A DNA stretch of 64,000 nt from Gemmatimonadota bacterium (GTDB taxonomy: Bacteria; Gemmatimonadota; Gemmatimonadetes; Gemmatimonadales; GWC2-71-9). Below are positions 56,614 to 64,000 of this stretch, in pieces (position 1 is the first letter of the stretch; each line of letters starts with the position of its first letter). The notes under the pieces were generated by a model. The model had not been told where the DNA came from. It ran no database searches and saw only the letters and a list, made by a program, of their open reading frames with translations. Location: assembly GCA_003221035.1 (NCBI GenBank), contig QHUB01000026.1, forward strand, positions 56,810 through 120,809, in the 5' to 3' direction. A program made the position numbers and the translations under genes.

Positions 56614-57861
56614 TCAGAAGAAGTCCTGCAACCATCTCTTGAGAGGGCCAAACAACTTCTCCGGGGCGCCGCCGAACAACACGCCGGGAGCGGCGCCCTG
56701 GGCATGCTTGCGTGCCGCATACAGCACGAGACCGACGGGCACCGCGTAGCGCGGCGCCTGCACACTGTCGACGAGCCCGGAAATCCCGAGCTCGGGATGT
56801 CCGGCGCGCACCGGCGCGGCGAAGACCTCGCGCGCCAGCTCGACCATGCCGGGCAGGTGCGCGGTGCCACCCGACAGCACGATGCCGGCGGGCAGCCGTC
56901 CGGCGCCATAGCCTGCGCGCTCGAACTCGCGACCCACCAGCTGAAAGATCTCGTCCACGCGCTGGTGGATGATGTGCGCGACCAGCTCGCGCGACGCGGT
57001 CCGCGCGCCCTGCGCGGGCGTGGACGGCAGGCTCACCATCTCGCCCGCATCCACGAGCGGCGTGTACGCCGCGCCGTGCCGCTCTTTCAATCTTTCGGCA
57101 TCGGACTGCGTCACGCCGAGGCCCTGCACCAGGTCGCTGGTGACGTGGGAGCCGGCGTACTTGAGCGACGCGAGATGGCGGATCTTGCCTTCGTGAAAGA
57201 CGGCGACGCCGGTCGAGCTGCCGCCGACTTCGACCAGCGCGACGCCCAGCTCCTTTTCATCGTCGGTGAGGACCGCGTAGGATGCCGCGAGCGCCTCGAG
57301 CACGAGGTCGGCGACGCGATACCCCGCGCGCTGCACGCTCTTGCGCAGATTCTGCGCCGCGGTCGACTGCACCGTGACGAGGTACATGTCCACCTCGAGC
57401 CGGGTCCCGGTCATGCCGACAGGATCGGAGATGCCGTGCTGCTGATCGACGACGTACTCCTGCGGGATGTCGTGCAAGAGCTCGTGCTCGCGTCCGAGCG
57501 ACACGGCGCGCGCGACCTCGTTGACGCGCGCGATGTCTTGCGCGGTGATCTCTTCGCCGCTGACGGCGACGACGCCGGTCGAGTTGCGCGCCGCGACGTG
57601 CTCGCCCGCGATGCCGCAGGTGACATCCGGGACGCGCGCGCCGGCCATGCGCTCGGCGTCCTTGAGCGCGGCCGCAACCGACCGAGTCGTCTCGTCGATG
57701 TCGCGCACCATGCCGCGGCGCACGCCGCTGTTTTTGGCGATGCCGACACCGAGGATCTTGGCGAGCGGGGCGCGCGGCAGGTCGCCCGCGAGCTCGGCGA
57801 TCACGGCGCAGGTCTTGGTGCTGCCGAGATCGAGCCCGGCGACGAGGCGACGCTCAGGCAT
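56614..57861 (-). CDS. ftsA: Cell division protein FtsA
   Basis: A 415-residue actin-fold protein that tethers FtsZ. The N-terminal AGLDLGSTKTCAVIAELAGD, the 1c subdomain (GISDPVGMTGTRLEVDMYLV), VALVEVGGSSTGVAVFHEGK and the phosphate-2 loop AGIVLSGGTAHLPGMVELAR are seen. The C-terminus ends FGPLKRWLQDFF, an amphipathic membrane-targeting helix. It starts at 57861, sharing one base with the ftsQ stop (TGATG). Confidence 0.98.
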   Translation of the reverse strand: MPERRLVAGLDLGSTKTCAVIAELAGDLPRAPLAKILGVGIAKNSGVRRGMVRDIDETTRSVAAALKDAERMAGARVPDVTCGIAGEHVAARNSTGVVAVSGEEITAQDIARVNEVARAVSLGREHELLHDIPQEYVVDQQHGISDPVGMTGTRLEVDMYLVTVQSTAAQNLRKSVQRAGYRVADLVLEALAASYAVLTDDEKELGVALVEVGGSSTGVAVFHEGKIRHLASLKYAGSHVTSDLVQGLGVTQSDAERLKERHGAAYTPLVDAGEMVSLPSTPAQGARTASRELVAHIIHQRVDEIFQLVGREFERAGYGAGRLPAGIVLSGGTAHLPGMVELAREVFAAPVRAGHPELGISGLVDSVQAPRYAVPVGLVLYAARKHAQGAAPGVLFGGAPEKLFGPLKRWLQDFF

Positions 57862-58631
57862 CAGGCGCTCCGTCCCGCGGCGCGACGCCGCACGACAACC
57901 TGCCCCGCATAGCGGGCATCGAGCTCGTCATACGGCCGCGCTTTCGCAGCCAGATCTCTCACCACCAGCACCACCGCCTGAATCACCTCCGGTCCCGCAT
58001 CGCGATTGAGCAGCACGCGATGGGTACCAAGCTCGAGTGCGACGTCACCGCCGGGCGAATCGTCTCTGAGCTCGCGCGCGGCATCGATCGCCTGAAACAG
58101 CGCGGGATCCACCGCCTGCATCCGCGCCAGCAACCCGACCACACCGGAATCCTCGGTCCCTGCTCGGACGATCGGCAAATCGAGCGGACCCGCGCTCGCG
58201 CCCGCGCCCGGACCGGCGGGATCGAACGGCAAGGGACGCGCGTCGGCGCCGACGACTTCCAGCGACCCGCGCGCGTCTTCGAGCAGCGCGACGGGCTCCG
58301 TCTCGCGCACGATCACGCGCAGCGACGCCGGCGGCCGGCGGATGACCGCAGCGTCGGCAATTCCCGTCACGCCGCGCAAGCGCCCGGCGAGCACGCCGGT
58401 ATCGTCGAACACGCTCGCCTCGGGCGACAGCTGCAATGCCTCCAGCACCCGCTCGGCGCTCAGATACCGGATGCCGACGATCTCGACCTGCCGCACGCGG
58501 AAAAACGTCAGGCGCCGCAGCGCGAGCGGCGCCGTCATCCACGCGACCATGACCACCAGGACCACGCCCGCCCACGCCAGCACACGCCAGGAGACACGGG
58601 GCAGGCGCAGCACGCGGAACTTCCATTTCAC
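57861..58631 (-). CDS. ftsQ: Cell division protein FtsQ
   Basis: A 256-residue bitopic protein from GTG 58631, which overlaps the murC stop (GTGA). One membrane helix (VLAWAGVVLVVMVAWMTAPL) precedes a POTRA domain (FFRVRQVEIVGIRYLSAERV) and a FtsQ beta domain (PASLRVIVRETEPVALLEDA). A 580-residue frame from 59603 would add an antisense-like arginine-rich leader across murC and is rejected. Order murC-ftsQ without murB or ddl is unusual. Confidence 0.94.
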   Translation of the reverse strand: MKWKFRVLRLPRVSWRVLAWAGVVLVVMVAWMTAPLALRRLTFFRVRQVEIVGIRYLSAERVLEALQLSPEASVFDDTGVLAGRLRGVTGIADAAVIRRPPASLRVIVRETEPVALLEDARGSLEVVGADARPLPFDPAGPGAGASAGPLDLPIVRAGTEDSGVVGLLARMQAVDPALFQAIDAARELRDDSPGGDVALELGTHRVLLNRDAGPEVIQAVVLVVRDLAAKARPYDELDARYAGQVVVRRRAAGRSA

Positions 58632-60055
58632 GCGACTGCTCCCTGCTGGGTCCCGACTCCCCCGGCTCCCCCGCCGCCGCCCAAGAGCTTCAGCAGCTCC
58701 GGACCCACACGCGTGATGTCGCCCGCGCCCAGCGTGAACACGACATCCCCTTCGCGCACCGCGCGCGCGACATGCGTCGTGACGCCTGCACGATCCCGCA
58801 CCGCAACGGTCGCCGCGCCCGCGCGCGTCGCGCCGCGCACCACCAGATGATGCGTCACGCCGTCCTGCGGCTGCTCGCGCGCCGCATAGATCGGCGCGAC
58901 GACCACCATGTCTGCCGCCGCCAGCGCCTTGCCGAGCGCCTCCCCGTGCAGCGCCGTGCGCGAAAACAGGTGCGGCTGAAATACCGCGATCACGCGCCGC
59001 CCCGGAAATGCCTGTCGCGCCGCCGCGAGTGTCGCGGCGACTTCCGTCGGGTGATGCGCGTAATCGTCGACCACCGTGACGCCACCGGCTTCCCCCAATC
59101 GCTCGAAACGACGCCCGACGCCGCGAAACTCCGACAGCGCGGCAGCGCCGAGCGCAACGTCTGCGCCCAAGGCCTGCAATACCCCGAGCGCGGCGGCCGC
59201 GTTGCGCACGTTGTGCAGCCCGGGCACCGCCAGCGCGAGCTCGATCGTCTGACCGCTCGGCAGCGAGATGTTGGCTCGCGAACCGCCCGGCTCGAGCCGC
59301 ACCGCGCGAATCCGCACGTCGGCAGTCGCGCCGTGCCCCACCCGCCACACCGGCGCGTCGATTCTCAGTGCGACACGATCCGCCCCCGAGTCGTCCGCGC
59401 CGACGATCACGCGCTGCGCCCGCGACGCGAAAACGGCGAACGCTTCCTCGAGCGCTTCCATCGAGCCGTAGCACTCGAGGTGATCGGCTTCGACGTTGTT
59501 CACGACCGCAACGGTCGGCCGCAGCGACAAGAACGACTTGTCGTACTCGTCCGCTTCCACGACGTACAGCGCGTCGCCGCCGATGTGCGCGTTGCCGCCC
59601 CACGCAGCGACACGGCCGCCGGCGAGCCCGGTGGGGTTTCGCCCGGCGGCCGTGAGGGCCTCCGTCACCATGACCGTAGTGGTCGTCTTACCGTGTGTCC
59701 CGGCGACCGCTACGACCCCCTCTGTCCCCCCGGCGACCAGCTCTCCCAAAGCGTCGGCCCGGCGCACGATCGGCAGGCCCAGCGCACGCGCGTTGTCCAG
59801 CTCCGGATGGTCGCGCGGCACCGCCGCCGTAACTACAACAGCGCGAGCCCCTTCCACATGGCTCGGATCGTGGCCCTGCCAAACACGAACTCCCAAGGCG
59901 GTCAGGTCATTGGCACCGCCCGCGGAAGTGTCGGAATCACAACCAGTTATGGAGACTCCCCGGTGCCTGGCAATCATCGCCAAGGCGCTCATCCCCGCCC
60001 CGGCTATGCCCATGAAATGGATGGGTCGGGGATCCCCGGTTCGAAACAAGGTCAT
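58628..60055 (-). CDS. murC: UDP-N-acetylmuramate-L-alanine ligase
   Basis: A 475-residue ligase adding L-Ala to UDP-MurNAc. It has the Rossmann start IHFMGIAGAGMSALAMIARH, the ATP site VVAVAGTHGKTTTTVMVTEA, YVVEADEYDKSFLSLRPTVA, RVEADHLECYGS-type NNVEADHLECYGS and VDDYAHHPTEVAATLAAARQ. The C-terminal tail after ELLKLLGGGG is low complexity, ending GVGTQQGAVA, encoded by a loose GGAGCNG heptamer array. Length otherwise normal. Confidence 0.97.
   Translation of the reverse strand: MTLFRTGDPRPIHFMGIAGAGMSALAMIARHRGVSITGCDSDTSAGGANDLTALGVRVWQGHDPSHVEGARAVVVTAAVPRDHPELDNARALGLPIVRRADALGELVAGGTEGVVAVAGTHGKTTTTVMVTEALTAAGRNPTGLAGGRVAAWGGNAHIGGDALYVVEADEYDKSFLSLRPTVAVVNNVEADHLECYGSMEALEEAFAVFASRAQRVIVGADDSGADRVALRIDAPVWRVGHGATADVRIRAVRLEPGGSRANISLPSGQTIELALAVPGLHNVRNAAAALGVLQALGADVALGAAALSEFRGVGRRFERLGEAGGVTVVDDYAHHPTEVAATLAAARQAFPGRRVIAVFQPHLFSRTALHGEALGKALAAADMVVVAPIYAAREQPQDGVTHHLVVRGATRAGAATVAVRDRAGVTTHVARAVREGDVVFTLGAGDITRVGPELLKLLGGGGGAGGVGTQQGAVA
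58636..58669. repeat. Imperfect GGAGCNG heptamer array at 3' end of murC
   Basis: On plus: CTGCTCC, CTGCTGG, then CGACTCC and CGGCTCC separated by short slips. It is less regular than the other copies. It codes for the terminal Gly/Val/Thr-rich residues of MurC. Confidence 0.6.
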
Positions 60056-60079
60056 CTGTGGGCAGCTAATATACGAAAT

Positions 60080-61165
60080 CTACGCAACTTGCGAAAGCTC
60101 TAAAACCTTGGCGACGATGGTTCGGGCGGCATTCGGGTGGCCTCGGCCGCGGGCACTCCGGGCCAGGGCAGCCAGTCGCTGGTCGTCATGGGCCAGCCCG
60201 ACGACGGTGGTCGCGAAGGTCTGGGGCGTAAATTCCCGCTCGAGCAGCAGGACGCTGGCACCCGCGTTTGCGAGCGCGCGCGCGTTGAACGTCTGATGGT
60301 CGGCGGCCGCCGTCGGCAACGGCACCAGCACACTCGGCTTCGCCCAGGCGCACAGCTCGGAGACGGTCATCGCACCCGCGCGCGCGACCACCAGATCCGC
60401 GGCGGAGTACGCGGTGCCGATGGGATCGAAGAAGCCGCGCACCGCGACGCGGCCGGGAATCGCGAGTGACGCGTAGCGCTCGAGATGCATGGTGCCCGTG
60501 CCCCACAACAGATTCACGTCGCCGAGCATTTGGCGCTGGATGGTACGCGCAATGGTGTCGTTGATCGCGCGCGCGCCCTGACTGCCGCCGAAGACGAGCA
60601 CCGTGCGTCGCTCGGGACTCAGTCCAAACTCCGCGCGCGCGGCGCCGGGGTCGATCGGTCCTGGTGGCATGATCGGATTTCCAAAGACAAAAACGTGCGT
60701 GCGCTTTCCGGGTGAGAGGAGCAGACGCGCTTCCGGAAATCCAAGGTGGACCTGATCGGCGCGGCGCGCGAGCCAACGCTGCGTCAGTCCCGGAAATGCG
60801 TTTTGCTCCTGCAGTGCGGTCGGGATCCGGGCGTTCTGCGCGCGCCAGACGACCGGCCCCGCCGCGTACCCGCCCGTGCCGATCACGATCGCGGGATGCT
60901 CCTCGCGCAACACGCTGCCCGCGGCACGCCACGCGCGGACGGCGATCGCCGGCCAGCGCATGTTGCGCCACCACGCGCGGCGATAGATCGGCTCCATGGG
61001 CAACAGATGAAATCGGAACGGATGCTGCGGAAGGATCTGCGCCTCGAGGCCGCGTGCCGCGCCGACGAGCGTGACCTCATGCCCGGCGTCGGCCGCGACT
61101 CGCGCCAGTGCCAGGGCGGGCATCAGGTGCCCTCCAGTACCTCCGCCCGCAATCAGGATCTTCAC
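60080..61165 (-). CDS. murG: UDP-GlcNAc:undecaprenyl-PP-MurNAc-pentapeptide transferase MurG
   Basis: A 361-residue lipid II-forming GT-B enzyme. GTG 61165 starts MKILIAGGGTGGHLMPALAL with the GGGTGGH motif; IPTALQEQNAFPGLTQRWLA, VLVFGGSQGARAINDTIART, LVVARAGAMTVSELCAWAKP and SVLVPLPTAAADHQTFNARA follow. No clear ribosome binding site precedes GTG 61165; just upstream lies a large repeat structure. The in-frame ATG at 61207 falls inside the repeats and is unlikely. Confidence 0.97.
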   Translation of the reverse strand: MKILIAGGGTGGHLMPALALARVAADAGHEVTLVGAARGLEAQILPQHPFRFHLLPMEPIYRRAWWRNMRWPAIAVRAWRAAGSVLREEHPAIVIGTGGYAAGPVVWRAQNARIPTALQEQNAFPGLTQRWLARRADQVHLGFPEARLLLSPGKRTHVFVFGNPIMPPGPIDPGAARAEFGLSPERRTVLVFGGSQGARAINDTIARTIQRQMLGDVNLLWGTGTMHLERYASLAIPGRVAVRGFFDPIGTAYSAADLVVARAGAMTVSELCAWAKPSVLVPLPTAAADHQTFNARALANAGASVLLLEREFTPQTFATTVVGLAHDDQRLAALARSARGRGHPNAARTIVAKVLELSQVA

Positions 61166-61173
61166 GACAAAGA

Positions 61174-61234
61174 ATTGCGGATTGCGGAATGCGGAATGGT
61201 GAACCAAATGCGAAATGCGAAATGCGGAATGCGG
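61174..61234. repeat. AATGCGG heptamer array, left arm between murG and ftsW
   Basis: Eight units on plus: ATTGCGG, ATTGCGG, AATGCGG, AATGGTG, a 5-bp slip, then AATGCGA, AATGCGA, AATGCGG, AATGCGG. It ends 9 bp from the murG start codon. Confidence 0.93.
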
Positions 61235-61283
61235 AATATCCGGGCCCGGGTCGAAGCCATTCTACCTGATTCGAACCCCGCCT

Positions 61284-61339
61284 CTACATTCCGCATTCCA
61301 CATTCCGCAGTCCGCATTGGGCTTTTCGCATTCCGCATT
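61284..61339. repeat. AATGCGG heptamer array, right inverted arm
   Basis: Eight uninterrupted 7-bp units on plus: CTACATT, CCGCATT, CCACATT, CCGCAGT, CCGCATT, GGGCTTT, TCGCATT, CCGCATT. The last unit overlaps the ftsW stop codon. It faces the left array across a 49-bp core with the palindrome CCGGGCCCGG. Confidence 0.93.
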
Positions 61340-62507
61340 ATGCCTTCCGCGCTCGCCCAACACTCGCCAGCACACCAGTGGCAGCTAGCGCGACGATCAA
61401 GGACGAGCGCCCATACGACATAAACGGCAGCGTAACTCCGGTAGCGGGGATGACAGCGAGGCTCACGCCGATGTGCAGCACGACACTCAGGCCCACCATG
61501 ACGGTGATCCCGGCCGCGAGGAGCTGCCCGAACGGATCCTGAGCATTCCGCGCGATGCGAAACCCGAGCCAGACGAACGTGCCGAACAGGAGCATGATGA
61601 CCAGCACGCCCAGGAATCCCCATTCCTCGCCGATCGTGGAGAAAATGAAATCGGAGTACGCGTACGGCAGGTAGCCGAGCTTCTGCTGCCCTTGCCCGAA
61701 TCCGGCCCCGAGCAGCTCGCCCGCGCCGATGCCGGTCACCGACTGCTGCACTTGCCACGTTGCCTCTGCCGGCACGGCGCCGGGATTCAAGAAGGTGAGG
61801 ACGCGGGCGAGGCGATACTGCGCCGTGGCGATGGCGCCGAACAGCAGCGGACCGGCGGCCACGCCGAGCGCGAGGAAGTGGCCGATGCGCGCGCCCGCCG
61901 TGAACAGTACCGTGCCCGCGAGGACCGCGACGAGCAGCGCCATGGAGAGGTGCGGTTCGAGGAAGATCAAGCCGATGAGCGGCACGAGGATGACGAGAAA
62001 CGGCAGGACGCCCCGCTTGAACTCTCTGAGCTGCACGCCCTTCTTCGCGGCGAGCATGGCGCACCACACCACGACGGCGAATTTGGCCAGCTCCGACGGC
62101 TGCAGTGTGAGAATGCCGAGATTGACCCAGCGCCGCGCGCCGTTGATGGTCGGAGTGATCGCGTGCGTGAACGGCAGCAGCGGGATCAGCAGCAGGAACA
62201 GCGTGAGGCCGAGCAATGGCCAGGCCCACTCGCGCCACCGGTGGTAATCGATGCGCGCAAAAATGACGGCGAGCAATCCACCCACCACCGCACCGACGGC
62301 CTGCCGCAGAGCAAAGCTCGCGCCCACCTGTCCGCCGGTCGTGGTGACGAGACTCGATGCGCCGTACACTGCGGCGAGTCCGAACACGACCAGGACTGCG
62401 GTCACGACAAAGAGCAGGCGCCCTTCCCAGGTTACCGCGCTTCGACTATGCGCCGGAATGTGGCCCCCCGCTCTTCGTAGTTCTTGAACATATCGTAGCT
62501 CGAGCAC
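61338..62507 (-). CDS. ftsW: Lipid II polymerase/flippase FtsW (SEDS family)
   Basis: Up to 389 residues with about ten membrane helices. Features: FALRQAVGAVVGGLLAVIFA, NGARRWVNLGILTLQPSELA (SEDS signature with the conserved PSE), LEPHLSMALLVAVLAGTVLF, SDFIFSTIGEEWGFLGVLVI, and ATGVTLPFMSYGRSSLIVAL. It is the septal glycan polymerase partner of FtsI. The start is unclear: GTG 62507 overlaps murD by 76 bases, and no ATG or GTG occurs near the usual N-terminus until a GTG inside the first helix. Confidence 0.94.
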   Translation of the reverse strand: MLELRYVQELRRAGGHIPAHSRSAVTWEGRLLFVVTAVLVVFGLAAVYGASSLVTTTGGQVGASFALRQAVGAVVGGLLAVIFARIDYHRWREWAWPLLGLTLFLLLIPLLPFTHAITPTINGARRWVNLGILTLQPSELAKFAVVVWCAMLAAKKGVQLREFKRGVLPFLVILVPLIGLIFLEPHLSMALLVAVLAGTVLFTAGARIGHFLALGVAAGPLLFGAIATAQYRLARVLTFLNPGAVPAEATWQVQQSVTGIGAGELLGAGFGQGQQKLGYLPYAYSDFIFSTIGEEWGFLGVLVIMLLFGTFVWLGFRIARNAQDPFGQLLAAGITVMVGLSVVLHIGVSLAVIPATGVTLPFMSYGRSSLIVALAATGVLASVGRARKA

Positions 62508-63820
62508 GCCGGTGACAGGAGCACCGCGTCGCCCGGCTGCGCCGCACGCGCGGCGCGCGCCATCACGTCTTCAAACGTCGTCCCGCGCTCGAGCGGAACC
62601 GTGCCCTTGAGATCCTGCTCGACCAGCGGCCCGGCTTCTCCGTACGCGATCACCAGCCGACAGCGCTCGGCGAGCAGCGGCGCGAGACTCGTGTACGGCT
62701 CGCCCTTGTGGCGGCCGCCGAGCAGCAACACGTAGGGCCGCTGCATCGCGATCACGGCCACGGTGGTAGCCGCGATGTTCGTCGCCTTGGAATCGTTGAT
62801 CCAGAGGACCCCGCGCACCTCACGCACCGGCTCGAGCCGATGCGGCAGCGCGCGGAAGGAGCGCAGCCCTCCGGCGATCAGCGCCGTGGGGACGCCGACT
62901 TCGTGGACCGCCAGCGCCGCCGCCAGGGCGTTCGCGACGTTGTGGTCGCCGAGGAGATGCAGCTCGTCTCGCTGCAGCAACGCCTCGCCCCCCAGGCGCA
63001 GGACGCGCGCGCTCGCCTCATACCATGCCTCCATCGGCTTGCCGAGTGAGAAGCACACGTGGCGGCCCGCGGCCCCCCGCGCGAGCTCGAGCACCAGCGT
63101 GTCGTCGCCGTTGAGCACCCAGATGTCGTCGCCGCTCGCGTTGCGGAACAGCAGCCGCTTGTCGCCGTAGTACGCCTCCGCCGACGGATATCGGTCCAGA
63201 TGATCCGGCGCGAGGTTCGTCAGGATGCCGATCTCCGGCGCGAAATTCGGACTGTCGTGGAGCTGGAACGAGGAAACCTCGAGACTGAGCCACTGATAGC
63301 GCTCGTTCGCCAGGGCGAGGTCGGTGACGGGCCGGCCGATGTTGCCGGCGGTCGTCGACCGCAACCCGGCGGCGCTCAGCAGATGCGCGACCAGTGCGGT
63401 GGTCGTCGTCTTGCCGTTGGTGCCGGTGATGGCGATGCTGCGCGTGCCGGGCTGCAGCGCCGCGAGCGCGCGGAATCCGAGATCGAGCTCCGACACGATC
63501 TCCACACCCGCATGCCGCGCCGCGGTCAGCACCGGCGCGTCCGGCGGCACGCCGGGCGACACGACGACGCCCGCGGCATGCCGAATCTTGGCGAGGTCGT
63601 GACGGCCGATTTCGACGTCCACCCACGGCACGCTCTTCAGCGCTTCGGCGGCGGCGCCGGCGTACGGATGATCGGATGCGTCACTGGCATAGACGCGCAC
63701 GCCCTCGCGCGCGAGCAGCCGCGCGGCCGCGACTCCGCTCTTGCCGAGGCCGATGATCGCGACCACGCTACCGGCGCGGCGCCAGGTGTTCGGAACGAGT
63801 CCTCCCTCCTTCCGTTCCAT
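62432..63820 (-). CDS. murD: UDP-N-acetylmuramoylalanine-D-glutamate ligase
   Basis: A 462-residue ligase adding D-Glu. From ATG 63820: VVAIIGLGKSGVAAARLLAR, VVSPGVPPDAPVLTAARHAG, RSIAITGTNGKTTTTALVAH (ATP loop), WLSLEVSSFQLHDSPNFAPE, ILTNLAPDHLDRYPSAEAYY and INDSKATNIAATTVAVIAMQ. ATG 63820 shares one base with the mraY stop (TAATG). Standard length. Confidence 0.97.
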   Translation of the reverse strand: MERKEGGLVPNTWRRAGSVVAIIGLGKSGVAAARLLAREGVRVYASDASDHPYAGAAAEALKSVPWVDVEIGRHDLAKIRHAAGVVVSPGVPPDAPVLTAARHAGVEIVSELDLGFRALAALQPGTRSIAITGTNGKTTTTALVAHLLSAAGLRSTTAGNIGRPVTDLALANERYQWLSLEVSSFQLHDSPNFAPEIGILTNLAPDHLDRYPSAEAYYGDKRLLFRNASGDDIWVLNGDDTLVLELARGAAGRHVCFSLGKPMEAWYEASARVLRLGGEALLQRDELHLLGDHNVANALAAALAVHEVGVPTALIAGGLRSFRALPHRLEPVREVRGVLWINDSKATNIAATTVAVIAMQRPYVLLLGGRHKGEPYTSLAPLLAERCRLVIAYGEAGPLVEQDLKGTVPLERGTTFEDVMARAARAAQPGDAVLLSPACSSYDMFKNYEERGATFRRIVEAR

Positions 63821-64000
63821 TACCGCACCTTGAGTGTCGCCAGCGCGATCATCGCGCTCAGCACCCCCAGGATGTAAAACCGCATCACCACCTGCGGCTC
63901 CGCCCATCCGAGTTTCTCGAAATGGTGATGCAGCGGCGCCATACGAAATACCTTGTGGGAATCCGCGTACTCCTTCCCGTACTTTTTCTTCCGGTACTTG
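63820..64000 (-). CDS. mraY: Phospho-MurNAc-pentapeptide transferase MraY, C-terminal part
   Basis: Only the last 59 residues or so are in the window, running off its right edge. They read [20 protein letters not shown], then the MraY hallmark [20 protein letters not shown], and the last membrane helix [19 protein letters not shown]. The histidine cluster HHHFE is part of the active site. Its stop overlaps the murD start by one base. Confidence 0.93.
   Translation of the reverse strand, partial: KYRKKKYGKEYADSHKVFRMAPLHHHFEKLGWAEPQVVMRFYILGVLSAMIALATLKVR

Noticed and set aside
57861..59603. 580-codon extension of ftsQ
   Set aside because: The extra part is out-of-frame murC DNA; FtsQ begins at GTG 58631.
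61235..61283. tRNA fragment suggested by GGTTCGAATC on the minus strand
   Set aside because: The flanking bases do not form a T-stem or any acceptor stem; only a small imperfect hairpin is possible.
61174..61339. CRISPR-like array between murG and ftsW
   Set aside because: Units are 7 bp with no spacers, and the two halves are inverted; no cas gene nearby.

Overview
The window is dense, GC-rich bacterial chromosome. It comes from a diderm, shown by two or more lipoproteins with lipoboxes, a likely outer-membrane beta-barrel, and Tat and Sec signal peptides. The gene mix (DPP-IV-type S9 peptidase, gluconate 2-dehydrogenase subunit 3 with a GMC oxidoreductase, separate EIIA/B/C/D mannose-type PTS genes with HprK, methylmalonyl-CoA mutase large subunit, tandem MiaB/MtaB) and the many overlapping genes fit a Gemmatimonadota-like soil or aquatic bacterium. 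That placement is inference from gene content; no rRNA gene is present to settle it. Nearly every gene lies on the minus strand. Only a small membrane protein at about 19.2 kb, mazG at about 40.7 kb and a beta-propeller lipoprotein at about 47.6 kb are on plus. No gap exceeds about 175 bp, and many neighbours overlap by 1 to 4 bases (ATGA, GTGA, TAATG), which implies long translationally coupled operons. I saw no tRNA, rRNA, CRISPR array, transposase or prophage.

Layout in transcription order along the minus strand, from the right edge. 64.0-54.1 kb: a division and cell-wall cluster mraY (partial)-murD-ftsW-murG-murC-ftsQ-ftsA-ftsZ followed by an M23 endopeptidase. murB and ddl are absent from it. 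54.1-48.8 kb: hisA, a VWA-domain membrane protein, ftsY, recG. 48.7-44.1 kb: a propeller lipoprotein on plus, asnS, rtcB, DUF3175, small basic and lipoprotein genes, a glyoxalase-fold protein. 43.7-37.9 kb: DPP-IV-like peptidase, mazG (plus), alr, deoB, cdd. 37.9-35.5 kb: a lipoprotein and beta-barrel pair of unknown role. 35.5-28.0 kb: mtaB, miaB, comFB-like, comEC, fbp, mcm large subunit. 28.0-21.4 kb: a class C beta-lactamase-fold hydrolase, DUF488, an esterase, then a four-gene sugar-oxidation operon (GDH subunit 3, GMC oxidoreductase, two Tat-exported TIM-barrel isomerases). 21.4-18.1 kb: a membrane protein, a PHP hydrolase, a membrane-anchored nuclease-like protein and several very small genes. 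18.1-9.6 kb: argS, a PfkB kinase, purM, ribD-ribE-ribBA-ribH, nusB and a GT4 glycosyltransferase. 9.6-3.9 kb: hpf, hprK and a complete phosphotransferase relay EIIA-EIIB-EIIC-EIID-HPr-EI. 3.9-0 kb: metK, ahcY, a bifunctional nuclease and a secreted protein cut by the window edge.

The least explained structure is a set of short dispersed repeats. Several loci carry arrays of exactly four heptanucleotides (28 bp) with units GGAGCNG, GATGCGG or ACGCACG. One 28-bp perfect palindrome also lies inside mtaB. These sit in linkers or protein termini, so they are translated without breaking the genes. The ftsW-murG gap is built almost entirely from two facing AATGCGG heptamer arrays that can fold into one long hairpin just before the murG start. 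They resemble in principle the heptanucleotide STRR repeats known from cyanobacteria, but the units differ.
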